A DNA stretch of 64,000 bases from Rhineura floridana (Eukaryota; Chordata; Lepidosauria; Squamata; Rhineuridae), in the NCBI RefSeq assembly GCF_030035675.1, contig NC_084480.1, forward strand, positions 136,598,738 through 136,662,737, written 5' to 3'. A program made the position numbers and the translations under genes. The notes under the pieces are model-generated. The model made no database searches and was not told where the DNA came from. It saw only the letters and a program-made list of their open reading frames with translations. Shown here in pieces: positions 37,201 to 52,200 of this stretch; the first letter of the stretch is position 1, and every line of letters starts with the position of its first letter.

Positions 37201-40200
37201 TTCAGTTATATGAACTCTTGATGCGATCCATTTTAACTTGCTGGTGGGCTTCCTAGAGGCACTTGGTTGGCCACTGTGACAACAGGATGCTAGACTAGAT
37301 GGGCCTTTAGTCTGAACCAGCAGGGCCCTTCTTATGTTCTTAATACACTCACCTGCAGCTACAAATTTGGTTCTTCCCCCAACACATGTTCTCCCCTTGT
37401 TTCAAAAATATTTATTCCTGGATTTCACTTGCTGTGGAAAATTCCACATTTATGAGTGACCAATCTTCATTGGTCTACACTGACAGCCAGTGTGGTGTAA
37501 TGGTTAGGGTATTTTTGACTATGACCTGAGAGACCAGAGTTTGAATCTCCGCTCAGCCATGAAATTTACTGGGTGACCTTGGGCCAGTCACTGTCTCTCA
37601 GCCTAACCTACCTTAAAGGGTTGTTGTGAGGATAAAATTGGGAGGAGAGAACCATGTATACCACCTTGTGCTCTTTGGAGGAAATATGAGATGTAAATGT
37701 AATAAACAAACATAAATAAATAAATTGGGCTCTCTGAAGCAATATGGAAAACCTTATATTTTATTCAAGAAATCATGTTACATCAATGCATTCTCTGGTG
37801 TGCCCCTGATCATTCTGTTACATGGCAGAAGAGATTTGTCCAATCAACAGTTACACTTCTTCTGGAATGCATTTTGGACTGATTTTTGTATGTCCAAGTG
37901 TTTCTTTCAGTGTTAATACTAGGAAGAGCCCTGATCTGACACTGGCATACCTTGTCCACACAATGACAGAAGATATATACAGATAACCTGTTTGCCAGGA
38001 TCTTTGAAACTGTGCACTTCAGCACTGGACAGGTGCAGTAATGGCCACCAGCTTGGATGGCTTTAAAAGAAGATTAGACAAATTCATGGAGGACAGGGCT
38101 ATCAATGGCTACTAGCCGTGATGGCTGTACTCTGCCATCCTAGTCAGAGGCAGCATGCTTCTGAAAACCAGTTGCCGGAAGCCTCAGGAGGGGAGAGTGT
38201 TCTTGCACTCGGGTCCTGCTTGCGGGCTTCCCCCAGGCACCTGGTTGGCCACTGTGAGAACAGGATGCTGGACTAGATGGGCCACTGGCCTGATCCAGCA
38301 GGCTCTTCTTATGTTCTTATGACAACACTATCAATAAGTAAGGGGACAGGGGGAAATGTTTCCAAAATAACAAAGGATTGCAGTGGGAAAGGGATACGCA
38401 CCATGTTTTCTCTCTCTATGCGAACTGTCCACAGCAAGGGTGGTGACATAACAAGAGGAAGACATTTTTTTGAAATGTTTGGAAAACTGCACAGCACAAA
38501 TGGAGGCAAGTGTAACTCATGCAACCCGTAGTTAATGTATGAGCCTTTCTGATACAAGATGTGGTGTTGTCCGCTGGCAGGCGGAGCATCCAAAGCCCTG
38601 GCTGGAGCAGTAGGGTAGAAGGGAGAGGTGGATCCATCACCGCATTTGAAGTCTTGTAGTTCACACTGGCAGAGGGGAAACTTTTCCATTCTTTTTTGTG
38701 CGCCATCTCCAGGCCCAAAGTGGACTGGCTTTGTATGCAGGAGATGCACTAGTAGCCCTGCTCTGCCACCACTCTGTCCCCCTAATACCTCATTTGAGGC
38801 CTTATGTTGGCTACCACTGGCAGGCAACCCCCCAGCAGTAGCTTCCTAACCAGCGCCTTCAGTGGGTGTAGTGGGGGTCTCTACTGGAACTGCTGAATAC
38901 CTCCACCCATTCCTCAATCCCACCAGCAGCGTGGATTGGTAGCTAAGATTGTGGTAGCCTCAGAATACTTTAAAAGATTATTGGAGGACAGGAGTATCAA
39001 TAGCTGTCAGCCACAACAGTTAAATTAAAACTGCATGTTAAGGGGCAGTATGCCTCTGTATATCAGATGCTGGAGCCAAACTATGGAAAGCCTATTGGTG
39101 GCATGCCCTGCTTTGGCTTGAACACATCTGGCTGAGCAATGTTGGAAACTTTTAGTTGAATCCAGCAGGAGCCTTCATATTTAGTCCGAGAGTTGGGAAT
39201 ACTGCAGTTTCTCAACATATGTACTAGCTCAGAAAAAGACTTTGGATCATGCAAATAGCTCAACAACTGTATATTTACTGTCCAGTGAAATGACAAGGCT
39301 GCAAAAGCTTTAATTCTAACATGTGGTAACACACAGGACTTCAAATCACAAGATTTAATCTTTTTTCCTCCGTTTTTTTAATGTGCTTTAATGTCAATCA
39401 TAAACGTTAAACATTTGTAATACTTAGGAAAATTAGGAGAACAGATCAAAGATATCACTATATTATTTCAATGGATGAGAATTCACTTTTAAAACATAAA
39501 GGTGCAGCAGCCAAAAAACATGGTACAGCCAAAATAACTGGGTTTACTCTAATTACATCCATGCTGCTGCAAGCTGTGCTTGCTTTTCAGTGATGAATTC
39601 ATCAATGAATGCAAGTCCTGCTTCAGGCAGAGAATGGCACAAGATTCTTCTTTTACAGCCACAGCTGCAGTTTGCAGTGGAGAGCTCCCTAGGTAACTGG
39701 TTCCACTGTTGTACTACTCTAACAGTTAGGAAGTTTTTCCTGATGTTCAGCCAAAATCTGGCTTCCTGTAACTTGAACCCATTATTCTGTGACCTGCACT
39801 CTGGGACAACCAAGAAGAGATCCTGGCCCTATCATATGCTATCATATGCAGTATCTCCTCAGTCTTCTCTTCTGAAGGCTAACCATATCCAGTTCTTTCA
39901 GTCTCTCCTCACAGGGCTTTGTTTCTCTCTGTCTTACATGGGCCAGTGAGGATTAAAACTGTATGATGTACTCCTAATCCACAAAATTAAATCTAAACTA
40001 AATGTTACATTTGCCATGTAGATCAGTGTCCTTGTGACAATTTACAACCCCCCAACTGGGCTGTATGTTCAGAACTAGCCATGTGAGTTGAGCCATTCTC
40101 ATAAACCCTGGTTTGACTTGTAGTTGTAACTAAACCCACTCTATCTCCCAAATAATCTGGCATGGGAGAGAGGCAGGGGCTTCATTCATTTAAACTGGGG

Positions 40201-43200
40201 TAAAGAAAAGGTAAGAAATAGCAAGAGTCTCTCCTACTGCTGTCAATGCTTCTTAATTCCTTCAAACTGTGGTACAAATGAAAGCTCTGAAGAGGAATTC
40301 TGTGTGGCACAGGTTATTCTGCTAACTTTAAGGTCGGATCCTTGTCTCTGGTAAGGGACTTGTAGAACGCTGACCATCACGTCATGAATTCCCTTACCAG
40401 TAAACACCATTGACTTAGATTGTGGTGAAATTCACAACACAATGGCTGTAACTGATGCAGTGTATGTGCGAGAAGGTGCCATCTAGAGGTGCCCTGTTCC
40501 TGAATTCTAGGACTACCTAACAAAGTCTGTGCCACTTATCTGACGGTGGTTCAAATAACCCCAGAGCTGGCTTCTAATATTTTCCTAATGCTGGCCTGTA
40601 AAGATGAGCCTTTAAATGAACATAAAGGATACTGGTCTCTCTGCATCATGATGAAGCGATTAGGTAAATATGTGAGCTTAAATCACCAAGCACAAGGCTT
40701 TTTCTGATCTACTTCAGCTTTCATAGAGCAGAGAGAAAGGCAACTACCATGCAAGATAAAAAAATAGGTGAAACACATATTTCTACAGCAAAAATGGCCA
40801 AAGGCTTTCAAAATGTGGGTAAAAGCAGGAACAGTAAATATTATTTTAATTATAATATATTGAATACAGTTTCATCAGATTTCATGTTGTTAGCTGCCCT
40901 AGACACCCTTTATGGAGGAAGGTAGAATATAAATTTAATAAATGAATATTTGGCATATGCACACACGAGCTCATGCACACACACACAGTCTAAAGAGAGA
41001 GACTAGATTCAGCAACTTACCAAGTGACCCAAGAACAACAAGAATTGTTAAGATCCAAACAAGTACTCTTGAAATATATCTTATTATCACCATCATAATC
41101 ATGGAAAGCACTGCAGAGAAACAAAAGAAAATAAGTAGGGTAATTACTCAAAGCAGTAATAGCCAAGATATATGACTACATTAATACAATTGTATCTTAG
41201 TGTTATTTTTGAACTGACTATTATCGCTTTGTACTAAAACATACAAGATAAACTATCCATTCTATTCAGTTTCTGATTTGACAGTTAAACAAACCAACCC
41301 TATATGAACATTTATATATCATGGTATATATGTATTTAATACAGAGATGTAGACACACACAATGAGAGAAGAAATGTGACATGATAGAACTGCAAATTTA
41401 TTGTCATGAGTTGCAAAAAATATTGTACAACTCATGGTGAGCACAACCCAAAATGTTGCATGCAGACACACATGCTCAACAAGCACAATTATTATGACAA
41501 GTATGAATTCAGATGTTAAGACTGTGATAAGAACCACATGCTACTTTATGTTTCAGCTGCCTTTTTCATTTAATAAGATGATTTTATTGTCAATCTTCTA
41601 CTTGTCTAGCTCTTCATTGCTTTGGAGCTTGAACGTCTCATCTGTTTAGCACTCACTTGGTATCATAACGGCATCATAGGGAAGATGCCTGCTACAAACT
41701 ACATTGAAGAGCTTTAGTTGTTTCCAGACTGCAGGTATGATTGGGAAGGCTATTGTTTTCAGAATGAACCTGGTTGGCCATTCACAGAAAATGATTTGTA
41801 TTAAAAGTGTGTGTATGTGTGTGCAAATGTAAATGGAAAGCACGGTGAATGTTCAAAATTTAGCAACTATCAGAAAACACAGAAGCACTTGTGAATATTG
41901 ACAATCACCTAAATCTGATTTTGAACATACACAAGTGAATACTGATCAAGTGAGAAAATACCTATATATTTTCAGACATTCAGCAACACCAGCTGAGATT
42001 GTCAACATTCACACATGAATGCCAACATTCACCAATATTTAAAATTTCATTTTCCATTCACTGCCACATTGAAGGTGAAGTGAAAAAGAATAAAATCTGC
42101 TGCATTGACCAAGCAACCATAACTTGACAATGATCATGCAACATCAATTAAACTTAATTACCAAGTTGATTGCATTCAAAGTTCTACATTTCCACTATTA
42201 CTCCCAAACTGATGGCTTTAAAAACGTTTTGGCTTCTTCATCATTTTAATTGTCTATGAATCCTATTGTTAATAGGTCTTGATTTAATCAATAAATACAT
42301 TTTTTCTATGGGTGTACACAGAGCTTAGGCACCTTGGTTTCATTTTTAATCAATGGAATCTTCAATTGGCTTTTTCTATTATATACAATCATCAGATTTG
42401 TATATATTTAAATGGAAACTTTCAAGTTAGTATTATTAATGTAGGCGGTGTAGGTTATTATAGGAGATGAAATTCTGTTTGTGCAACAGGACTTGTTCTT
42501 CCTCCCCCCTCAGCAGCCCCCCCCCAAATCCTGATCTGTTTCAAGGGGTCTCCCAACTCTCTGGAGCAGATTTGAGAAGAGTGCACGGAGAAGTCCTATT
42601 GTACAAGCAGAAGTCTGCTCTGCCGGCAGAAGGCTACAATTGGATATCACCCAGTAAGTTCTGGCAAAGGACTAAAACTTTTATAGCAAAACTCATTTAT
42701 AGCAAAACTCCAGTATGTGTATCGTAATAATGCAAGACATCTAATGCAAGTTTTGTTTCCTTAAAGATGATTTTAAAAAATCACTTTGCCTTGGCTTCCC
42801 ACCTGTAATATATATCGCAATATGAGAACATAGTGGGGAGAGCTGACTCTTATTTAAGATCTTCTGTTATCATGTTAACTTTTATCAATCAACTCTACAC
42901 AAAATTATAGAAAGGTTTTAACTAGAGCTACAATATGTTAATCCATTAATTGATCAACTATTTAGTTGCTCAATCAGTGAAGGCCAATTTTAATTAAAAC
43001 TGCACTAAATTTTCACCCTAGAACATTAAAAGTGAAAGCAAATGTTTATGGAGTGGGGAAAAACACTATGCTCTCACCCACCCCTTTTCTGTTGTTTTTG
43101 CCATCATTGTTCATCTGTTGATACTTTTATGCCATTTCAAAAAATCTTTCTCCTTTGCTACATAACTTCAGCCAATCAAGGATCATGTAACTTGGTAACA

Positions 43201-46200
43201 TCATACAGCCAATTAGATTTGACTACATGGCGATGTCAGTGAAAGTAAACAAGGTGTGCTGCCCTCATTCTAAGTCCTGATCCAGCTGTAGTCTAGACAT
43301 TCAAGTATGCTGTATCCCTTTGAAAGCAGGCAGATAACATTCAAGCTTAGGTGAACATTGCAATGCACATCCTGATGTGCATCTGCGATCTGGGTCTATG
43401 CTCCCATTTTACTACATTTAAGCGATTTTGTTTGGACTCTTCCATGTGTCCCCTAAGAAGCCACTGAAAACGAGGTCATTGTGGGCATGGGCGTGTGTGT
43501 GTGTAAATGGCCCCTCAATTTAGTTCTGTTCAGAAATTTTTATCAATGGGGCTAAAGTTTCATTTACACTTTTATTTTTTAAGTTGGATTCTGGTATGTT
43601 TCTGTACTAGGGAATTTCATGTAATAATGACAACAGAAAACCTGTACTAAAGCTGCAATAATGTTCAAATTTTATCGATTTGTTTATTTTACTTATACTC
43701 CACTATGAGCTTGACGCAGCTTCCATGTGGTTCTCAGGTGGTCACCCATTGAAATGGCATATAGGGCTTGACCCTTTTAGTTCCAGCTGAAGAAATATGT
43801 CATGTGCCTTCAAACCAATCTGTTTTAATCAGTTAAAAATGGATGATTAATCAACTGAAAATTCTTTAAATTATCGGTCCTACTTTTAACCCAAGTCCCT
43901 GAAGATATTAAGGTGTAAGTATCTATATTCGCTTAGCAGTATGAACCTAAAGTAATGGGAAAGCACATTCAGAAGCTTAAGCACAAGGGTTATTGGGGTT
44001 CGGGAGGTTGTTTAATGGAAAGTAGAGGGTTCAGTGACAGCAACACTGAACAGAGTCAAAATCCCCACATTAGTTATATATAAGGAGAGCCAATGCACAT
44101 ACATATTTAAAAAACATTAAATTCAGCTGCTGGATAGGAAATATAATTTAGAATAATCTCCTATGATAGTGAATACTAAACATGCTTTATTGTCATATTG
44201 TGGGGACAGAAGATGTTCACATTCTCCTGTTGCAGTAACGTAGAAATAGCTAAGAACGAGAAAAACAATTACCTAGTGATAATAAGCAAAGTCCCAATAT
44301 AATCTCTCTGCAGGTCATTACTCCACTAATCAGCCTGTGCAAGACACTACTGTCACTGACAAAGGTGATCAGGGCCTCTGCAAACTTGGCATAGCAGGAA
44401 ATGTTCACAGGAGCACAGCGATGGAAGAATGGAATAGGTGCACTGGTGATACAAGAAAAAAAATCAGAAAAAAATTACTCCTAGGTAGTATAAATGCCAC
44501 ATCAACACACAAATGGAAGGTGAATTGATGCAGTACACTCCACCCTCATAAACACTCTAACCAAGGAGCGGCAACATTAACATAAAGGTGCTGCTATAAA
44601 TGAAGATGACTGTAATGGGTCATGATGCTGTTGTTAAAAACCAAGATATCTTGAGAAGAGGGTGGAGTGCACATTCTGATGTTTCCCATCCCGTCACCTC
44701 AAAAGACAAAGTAAAAACCATCAGCCCAAGATACAAAATTAAAAAATACTCAACTAGTCCAATATGTCAGGGATCAGAAATAATTATGTATAACAAAGAC
44801 ATTTTGAGAGATTTCCAGAAAGTATTCAGACTGCGGTTAGCCTCTAGCAAACAAATTGCCATAACTCACAGATGTTAACAGTTAAGAGGCACAGCATAAA
44901 GGAGTTGGGTGCTTTACACGTATATACCAGGAACCAAGACAGTCTCTTTGTGTGCGGTACAATGAGGTTGCTACATCTTCACTTACAACAACTCATACAA
45001 TACTGAATGCTGTTCTGAAGACACTGTCAATTTTCAGCAGCAGAATGCAGGAGGGAAGAAAACAGATATGGGGTGAAAAGGGAGCCCTGACAGGTCTTGA
45101 TGCACACTTAGATCACTGTATGCAGCTCTTTAGATTGCAGTAGGCAACCTTTTTGCCCTTGGGGGTCATATGTAGCAGTAGGAGAGCACACAGAGGCCGC
45201 ATGCCAATCGTGTGGCCTGGGCACACACACACACGCACACCACATCATATAGACATAACCTCCTTCACTCTTTCAAACACCCTGCACATACACACACGCC
45301 CCAATGCAATCTGCCACCTGTCTACCTATAATTTCCGCTTAACAAGCATACGTCTGCAGCCACCAAACCTGAAGTCTTAAATTGTGCAAACCTAATAATT
45401 TGTATTTAATCCACATTAATGCTTTCTCAAAGAGTGTTTGTGTCAGTTTGGGCTCCTCTCTAGCCCAGCCAGGGAAAAATGCCTTCGAAAGCAGGGATCA
45501 CAATGGGGCTTTCAAAGACTTCTCTTTCTGGGGCAGAGAAGGGCAGATTCCTCTCCACCCTAGTGTGGAGGTATTGGCCTCCTCCCATCCTGCCATGCAA
45601 TTGTTTGCCAGACTGAGAGGAGCATGATTTACATGTGGCCCTACACATAACAACTCCCTGTGCTGCCTCCTCTCCATTGCAATTGTGCTCCCCTCAGCTT
45701 GGACTACAGGGAATGCCATTTACAGGACACCCACACCTCACCCCAGGACAGCCAAATTCAGCAGTGAGGAAGACTAGTAAACTGAGCACTGGAGGAGGCT
45801 TAGGCAACCATGGCAGGCTTCAGGGTAGGCCTTTGAAGGCCGCATGAGGCCTGCTGGTCATGGATTGCTCACATGTACTTTAGAACCTGGTCATAAGAGT
45901 CCATGCTGATTTTACGCTAGCTTCAGAAATACTTTCATTGACTTTAGAACAAAAAAGTGGCCACCTTTGTAGCAACATAATACCAAGAAACAATTGTGCT
46001 GAAATCTAATGCGGATACCACAATCAGACCTTCTCTAAATAATAATGACAATTTTTTTTTGATGGTGGAGACCCCTATTCTGACACACTATAGCTAATAT
46101 ACAAATTTTGGTGCAGTTTATAACATTAATCCTTGTGCTCCCCCTGTCCAACAGTAGTGCTAAAATACCAATTTATTGCTCTCTACCACAAAGGTTGCTA

Positions 46201-49200
46201 GGAAAGCTTCACACCTGAATCATCAACATGTTACATGAAATTAAGGCCCACTGATTAAAGTGCAACTTCCTGCCATGTTAATTATTTTCCCGTTGTAGCT
46301 CAATAGGCAGCTGCATTGCTGCTGCCAAAATTTATACCAGTCTGTCAAGCCTATTTTTAATTATCTTTGCACACAGAGAATCTTTCGCATTTTATTCACA
46401 AGACACTCATCTTTCTAATTGGAGTCAATGAACAGAATCACTCTCTCATATTCAAAAGGAGTTTGATTTAACCTCTAGGCTCTTCTCTCTCTGAATCAGT
46501 TCCTGTTGTCTTACTTGCCAGGTTCAGCAGAGCTATGACAAGCAGAGTATGTAATGCCTTTTGGGTCTTTAATGGTCCCTTCACTTCAAGCAAACAGATC
46601 TTCAACAGATCCCTTTTTGAGTTATTATTTATCGCTTGCAAACATACTAAAATAATTAATAATAGTTATTAATATCGTAATAGTTGTTAATAGGCCATCT
46701 GTTGCCCATGAATGTGTTCAATCCTTTTCCAAAACCATCTAAGCCGGATATATATATACTTCGTTTTACAAGCCCCAAAGGAAGAGCGTATCTTATATGC
46801 TGCTTTTCAATCCCTTTTGAGCAGAAAAAGCAGCTTTTAAGATCCCTAAAATAAATATGGTATGGGGGAGGAAGGGGGCTTTTTGTACAGCGGTACTCTT
46901 AATCAATATAGCTCCATATTTCCAAAGCTGAGCACTTGGCATTACAGACATGACCCCAGTTTTGACCTCTGCTTTTGTCAAGTTTTGGTTGTTCTTTGAG
47001 ATCCATTAAGAGGTATAAAGATCTTTCCCCTTTAGTCTTTTCTTTTTTAAATCTGGCACCTGTGATTAAATGGCTGTGAGCATGTGCGGGGTGCCATTCC
47101 TTTGGAAGGGAGGTGGGCATCTGTTTTTAAAACACGGATGCAAAGATACAGTGCCTCTGAGAGTGGTAGTTCCTTCTGACAACTGCTTTTTTGGGCAAAA
47201 AAACAGTGTGAGAACAAAGGGCCTTGTGAACATCAGAGTGACTCTTCCCCCTATTGTTGTTACATCCCTAGATCTAGGAGACCACTAAAAATTGCTATGC
47301 TGCTGTCATGAAAGGCTTGTGTCTGTTACGATCTTGAAAAAACTGCAAGAACAAAATAAGCTCTTAAGATTCCAGTTAACAAAGATAAGAAAAATTAGTG
47401 TTCACAACTACAATCAACGTTTACAACAATAATGAGCATTTACAATTTACTAACAAAAAATAGAAATGTTTTTCTTGTAATTCACACTTAAAGATCAAAT
47501 AGGGCAGATAATGTAAATTGATATACATTATGGATAGATTTGTAACAATCATTCTGTACTGTTCTGGTATTTTACTGGTAGCAGTAAAATCACTGCACTT
47601 TTTAAAAAATATGCATTTGAAAATAGCATCTTATTCAGCCACGAGAGTGGCTGTATACTATAGTCAGCATGGATTTTTCTCATTCCACAATGTTAAATTG
47701 AAAATACCCCCATGCCATTCTGATGCTTCCCATAAGCTCATGTCAATTACTGTAATGCGCTCTACGTAGGGCTGCCCTTGAAGACAGTTCGGAAGCTTCA
47801 GCTGGTGCAGAACGCAGCTGCCAGATTATTGACGAGGACCAGTCGGTCTTCGCATATAACACCTGTCCTGGCGCATCTGCACTGGCTTCCTATTTGCTTC
47901 CGGGCGAGATTCAAGGTGCTGGTTTTGACCTATAAAGCCTTACACGGCGTGGGACCTCAATACCTTGTGGAACGCCTCTCTCGCTATGAACCTACCCGCT
48001 CACTTCGTTCAGAATCTAAGGCCCTCCTCCGGGTACCAACCCATCGGGAAGCCCGGAGGGTGGTTACGAGATCTAGGGCCTTTTCTGTGGTGGCCCCTGA
48101 GTTGTGGAATAGCCTCCCCGAAGAGGTACGCCTGGCGCCTACACTTCCATCTTTTCGGCGCCAGGTAAAGACCTTTTTATGCTCCCAGGCATTTTAATCT
48201 TCTTAATCTTTTTAATCTTTTAATCTGTATTTTTAATTTTTGTAGTATTTATTTTGTTTTTGCTGTGCTTTTTGTTGTTTGTTTGTATATGTTTTTGTAT
48301 TTTTATTATGATATATTGTATTTTATCTTGTTTGTTCACCACCCTGAGAGCTATTTTGCTAAGGGCGGTATATAAATTGAAATAATAAATAAATAATAAT
48401 AAATAAAACACTCATTGTCTAATTACTAGACCCAAATTGAAGGGAAATAACAACCTGTTATATCTGGAGAATTTTTAGAGCTTACATTTCTATATGACTG
48501 ACAAGCAGTTCTAAACTACAAGCTCTCAAGTGAGCTGAACATAGTTCATGTAAATAGCAAATGATGTGGTAAAACTTCTCTAGCTTGTACAACTTCAGAT
48601 TGCAAATGAGGCCACACAGTAAATTGTACCTGAATGACCCTCTATTTAAGCCCTATTCAGGCATTAATTCCCAAATATCTGAAGGGGCCAATGGGAACAT
48701 ATGGGGTTATCCCTGCTCCATGCACCAATATCATCCCCCAGCCAACACACGATCATCTCAGTCTAAATGGAGCCTGTCCAGCATATGTAGTATTTCCAAT
48801 GTTCTTCTGTGTATGAAGGTGGTGTTGGTGTTCAGATTTTAACCATAAGTATTATTCCAAACCTTTCAGTTAATACTGAATTCAAGTAAAATGGGTACAT
48901 TTCTACCACTTCCTTCTGCGACACCTTACAGTTTTTAACAATTGATATATATAGGAAACATATACTTTGGGGGGACTTTGGGAGATATTCTATCCTAGTT
49001 TTTGTAGAAGAAATCTCAAACATTTGTATAACATTCAAGAAAAATACCTCAAAATATGGTAGCATTAGGTCTTACCTATCAGCAATCGTTCCACCTGGAA
49101 ACAGCCAAGGAAAGGATGGGCCAGTGGGTGTCATTCCACTGTCTTGGCTAAGAAACTAGCTGTATTTCACTCTTCTCTCCTCACTCAACTGTCATCTTTT

Positions 49201-52200
49201 TTTCTGCATTCCACCTCGCTACACTTGAGGGAGAGAGGAAAACTGTCTCTGTTTGAGCTGGTCATCATAATAAGGATTTTGGAACCTTAAAATTTGGTGC
49301 CTAGGTTTCTCTCTCCATTCCCTTTTTCTTTATTAAAATATATTTGTTTTATTTACAATATTTATAAGACACTCCACAACAAAAAGTTCAAGGCAACTAA
49401 CAACATAAAAATGAATGAGTTAAAAATCAAAATCAATAAAATGAAATGTGTCATGTCCATTATATAGTAAGGTTATGGGAAGGCAACTGTCTTGTTTCCT
49501 AATCTTTCTGCAGCATCTAGGATAACAACAACAACAAAATGTTTTATTTATGAATTCAGTGTGTGGTGCTTGACTGAAAGAATGGCACATGAGTTGAAAC
49601 ACTGGGCACCAAAACTTAGGATTCTTCTCCACCCAATCTAAATGGAAATGCTCACTGCTGAGAGCAAAGTAGTCACAATTTCCTTCCTCTACAATGGATT
49701 TTTTGGAGAAAGCAAAATTATACCATACAAGATAAAACTTATGATACAACACTTATAGAGTGGGGAGTGGGAACAAAGGCTCACAAACATGGTTTTGTTT
49801 TTCTGTGTTAACTAAGTGAACAGCAGATACAGGAATAGCAACTTCTGTTCTAAAGATATCAAAGATTTGCCACTGGCCAAGGCCCATCCGGTGAATTTTT
49901 TTTTACACTATTTGTATGTTGGTACAATTTTACGTGAACACAAACATTTTCAAACCAGCACGGGTCTGAATCAGAATATTACTTAAAGTTTATCTCTATC
50001 GATAAAAAAATCAAAATCAGCAGCTAGGGAGCTGTTCCAGTTTATGCAAGCAGCTTGTGCCAGCACACTGGAATTTTGGGCTTGTTTTCAAAGAAAATGG
50101 TTGACTGCTGCTTCATGCCAAATCACAAACTCTTTTGAAACTTCCCTCCATTTCAAAAGCAGTGTGCCTGCTTTCCTCAGGTGCAGTGGAGGACACTATT
50201 TTGTCACTAGCGTTGAAATAAGATTCAACTGCGAGTCTGGCCAGCTCCTGTACATGGAATAGGGGGAGGCACCATCTAGTTCTTTTGCTTGAGGCAACAA
50301 AATCTTGGTCCAGCCCTGGACAACCTTTTCTTAAAGATAGAATGCATTGCCTGGAAAAGAGTTTGCCTTGTTCTCTCTACCTCACAATCCCATGTTTAGC
50401 ACAGTTAATCATTTTTGCACTGAACTCCCTTTCTCTGAAGAGAGTGATTATCTAGTACATTTGAAATTACCTGGTTTTAAGGGTAGAAGACAGAATCTAA
50501 CTTTGTTATAATGAATAAAAAATGAGGTCAGTCGTTACTACATGTGTTAGAATAAAAGGGACTCTTGAGAATCCAGCATATGAGACCAATTTCTATTTCA
50601 GTAGTTCTGACCTAAGTAGGTGTGAGATGTACTGCCCCTTTTGTAACAAGGAGCAGAATAATAAATTTATTCAAAGTGACCCTCTGTTCTTTTATTAATT
50701 GCTGTTGATTATATCCAGGGACATCATATGTCTTAATAGAACTGCAACTTCTATCAAGTATAATCCTTCATTTAATAACATTCTGAACTCAATAGGGCCC
50801 TGAGTGATTCTACTTTAATACACACACACCACACAGCTGACCCTTTATCATACTATTTTGCAGTTGTTGCAGGAAAAATCTAATGCAACCTGTTGTCACT
50901 TTTACTAACAGGTTTTGTTTAATCAAAATTATTGGTTTAAATAAACTGTAAAACCCAAAATGAATAACTGGCTTAACTTCCAGTTCACAGTGAATTTTCC
51001 AAATTTAACAGTATGTAAGCTAAAATCCCTGTACAAATCTATCCCCAAAGAGGTGATTTTAAAGAGTAACGTGAGGTACTAATTACTTCCCCTCCCATTG
51101 ATTTGTGAATTTAATCCAAACATAGGACAATAGGCCTGATCATAGGGGGAATATATAATTGGATAAATGCTATGCGTATTGACAAGTATTCATGATGGAT
51201 GGTTCTTCAGTTCTGAGTCCATCTTTACAATTATGTATACAGGAAGGCAAAATGGAATAAAAGTTTCCCAATTAAAATTGAGTTTTGCAGGTCTCACAAT
51301 ATATAAAAGCTTTGTTTACTTGACTTGTGGAATGTTTCTATACCGACGAAGGACAGCCTTGAATGCAAATGAAATTCAAGTACTCCCAATTTTTTAAGAT
51401 TTTTGGATAAGAAGCACAGATACAGTCAGAAATTAACTGTTTGAATGTTTGGACTGAACAACCACATAAATTTTCATTAAGTGGCTGCAGTTTCCTTCAG
51501 TTATGAAGCTATATGATGATCAGAAAAGCTCAATAAATTATGAGCAGTTTAAAAGGTTGCTTCTAGATTAGATGCTAAGCCAGTGATTCTCAAACGGTGC
51601 GCCGGGGCACACTGGTGCGCCGCAAGAGGTGGCTAGGTGTGCCGTGAATATTATGAAAGTACGTTATTATTAAGTTATTTTTATTCATAGTTTAAAATAT
51701 ATTAATATATTTTTAATTTTGTACAAGAAGTGCACCAGAAATTTTAAAATATATTTTACAGTGCGCCACGAACCAAAAAAGTTTGAGAACCACTGTGCTA
51801 AGCAATGGCATAAAGGAATCCCTGCATAGTTGTAACTCTAGTTTTTTTTATATCCTAGATTGGGAAACTCAGAAAGAAGAAGTTAGGACTCAAACAAGCA
51901 CTAACCAACAAAACAAGTGTCATTCAGTGAAATACAAGAGAAAACACAGTTTTGTATCAACTGACAAAAAAAACCTCACGCATGTGCACCAAACACAATC
52001 ACAAGCTGCTTTATAGCAGAACACCCTAAAAGCTACAAACTCCTTTGAGTTGCAGGCTGAGTGGCAGCGGCAAAATCAATAGAGCACAATTGGCAGTGTA
52101 TTTTTAGGTGCTACGTTAACTTATAAAGTGTATGAAATGAGGAATAGGTTCTTTGACTAAACAAGCATATTAAAGGGGACTTAAGATACCCTATCACTTC

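Larger units (their letters stand above)
33488..41020 (-). other. SLC44A1: SLC44A1 intron (7.5 kb)
   Basis: Holds the large inverted repeat 34545/35519, a SINE at 37483, three CR1 pieces (37248, 38025, 38955), a reversed CR1 piece (39545-39955) and an L2 tail (40880). 35740-37240 and 38330-38950 hold nothing firmly named, though 36780-37080 resembles the A-rich repeat at 55735-56040. Confidence 0.7.
41111..44272 (-). other. SLC44A1: SLC44A1 intron (3.2 kb)
   Basis: Contains an inverted-repeat region at 41840-42050 with several GTGAATGTT/AACATTCAC motifs, and a possible hAT-like element 42924-43883. The rest shows nothing named. Confidence 0.6.

Noticed and set aside
38309-38827. 172-codon open frame on the minus strand
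   Set aside because: No recognisable domain, starts inside the CR1 tail region, and no splice or promoter context. GC-richer stretch explains the length.
43490-43504. Short GT run
   Set aside because: Too short to be of note.
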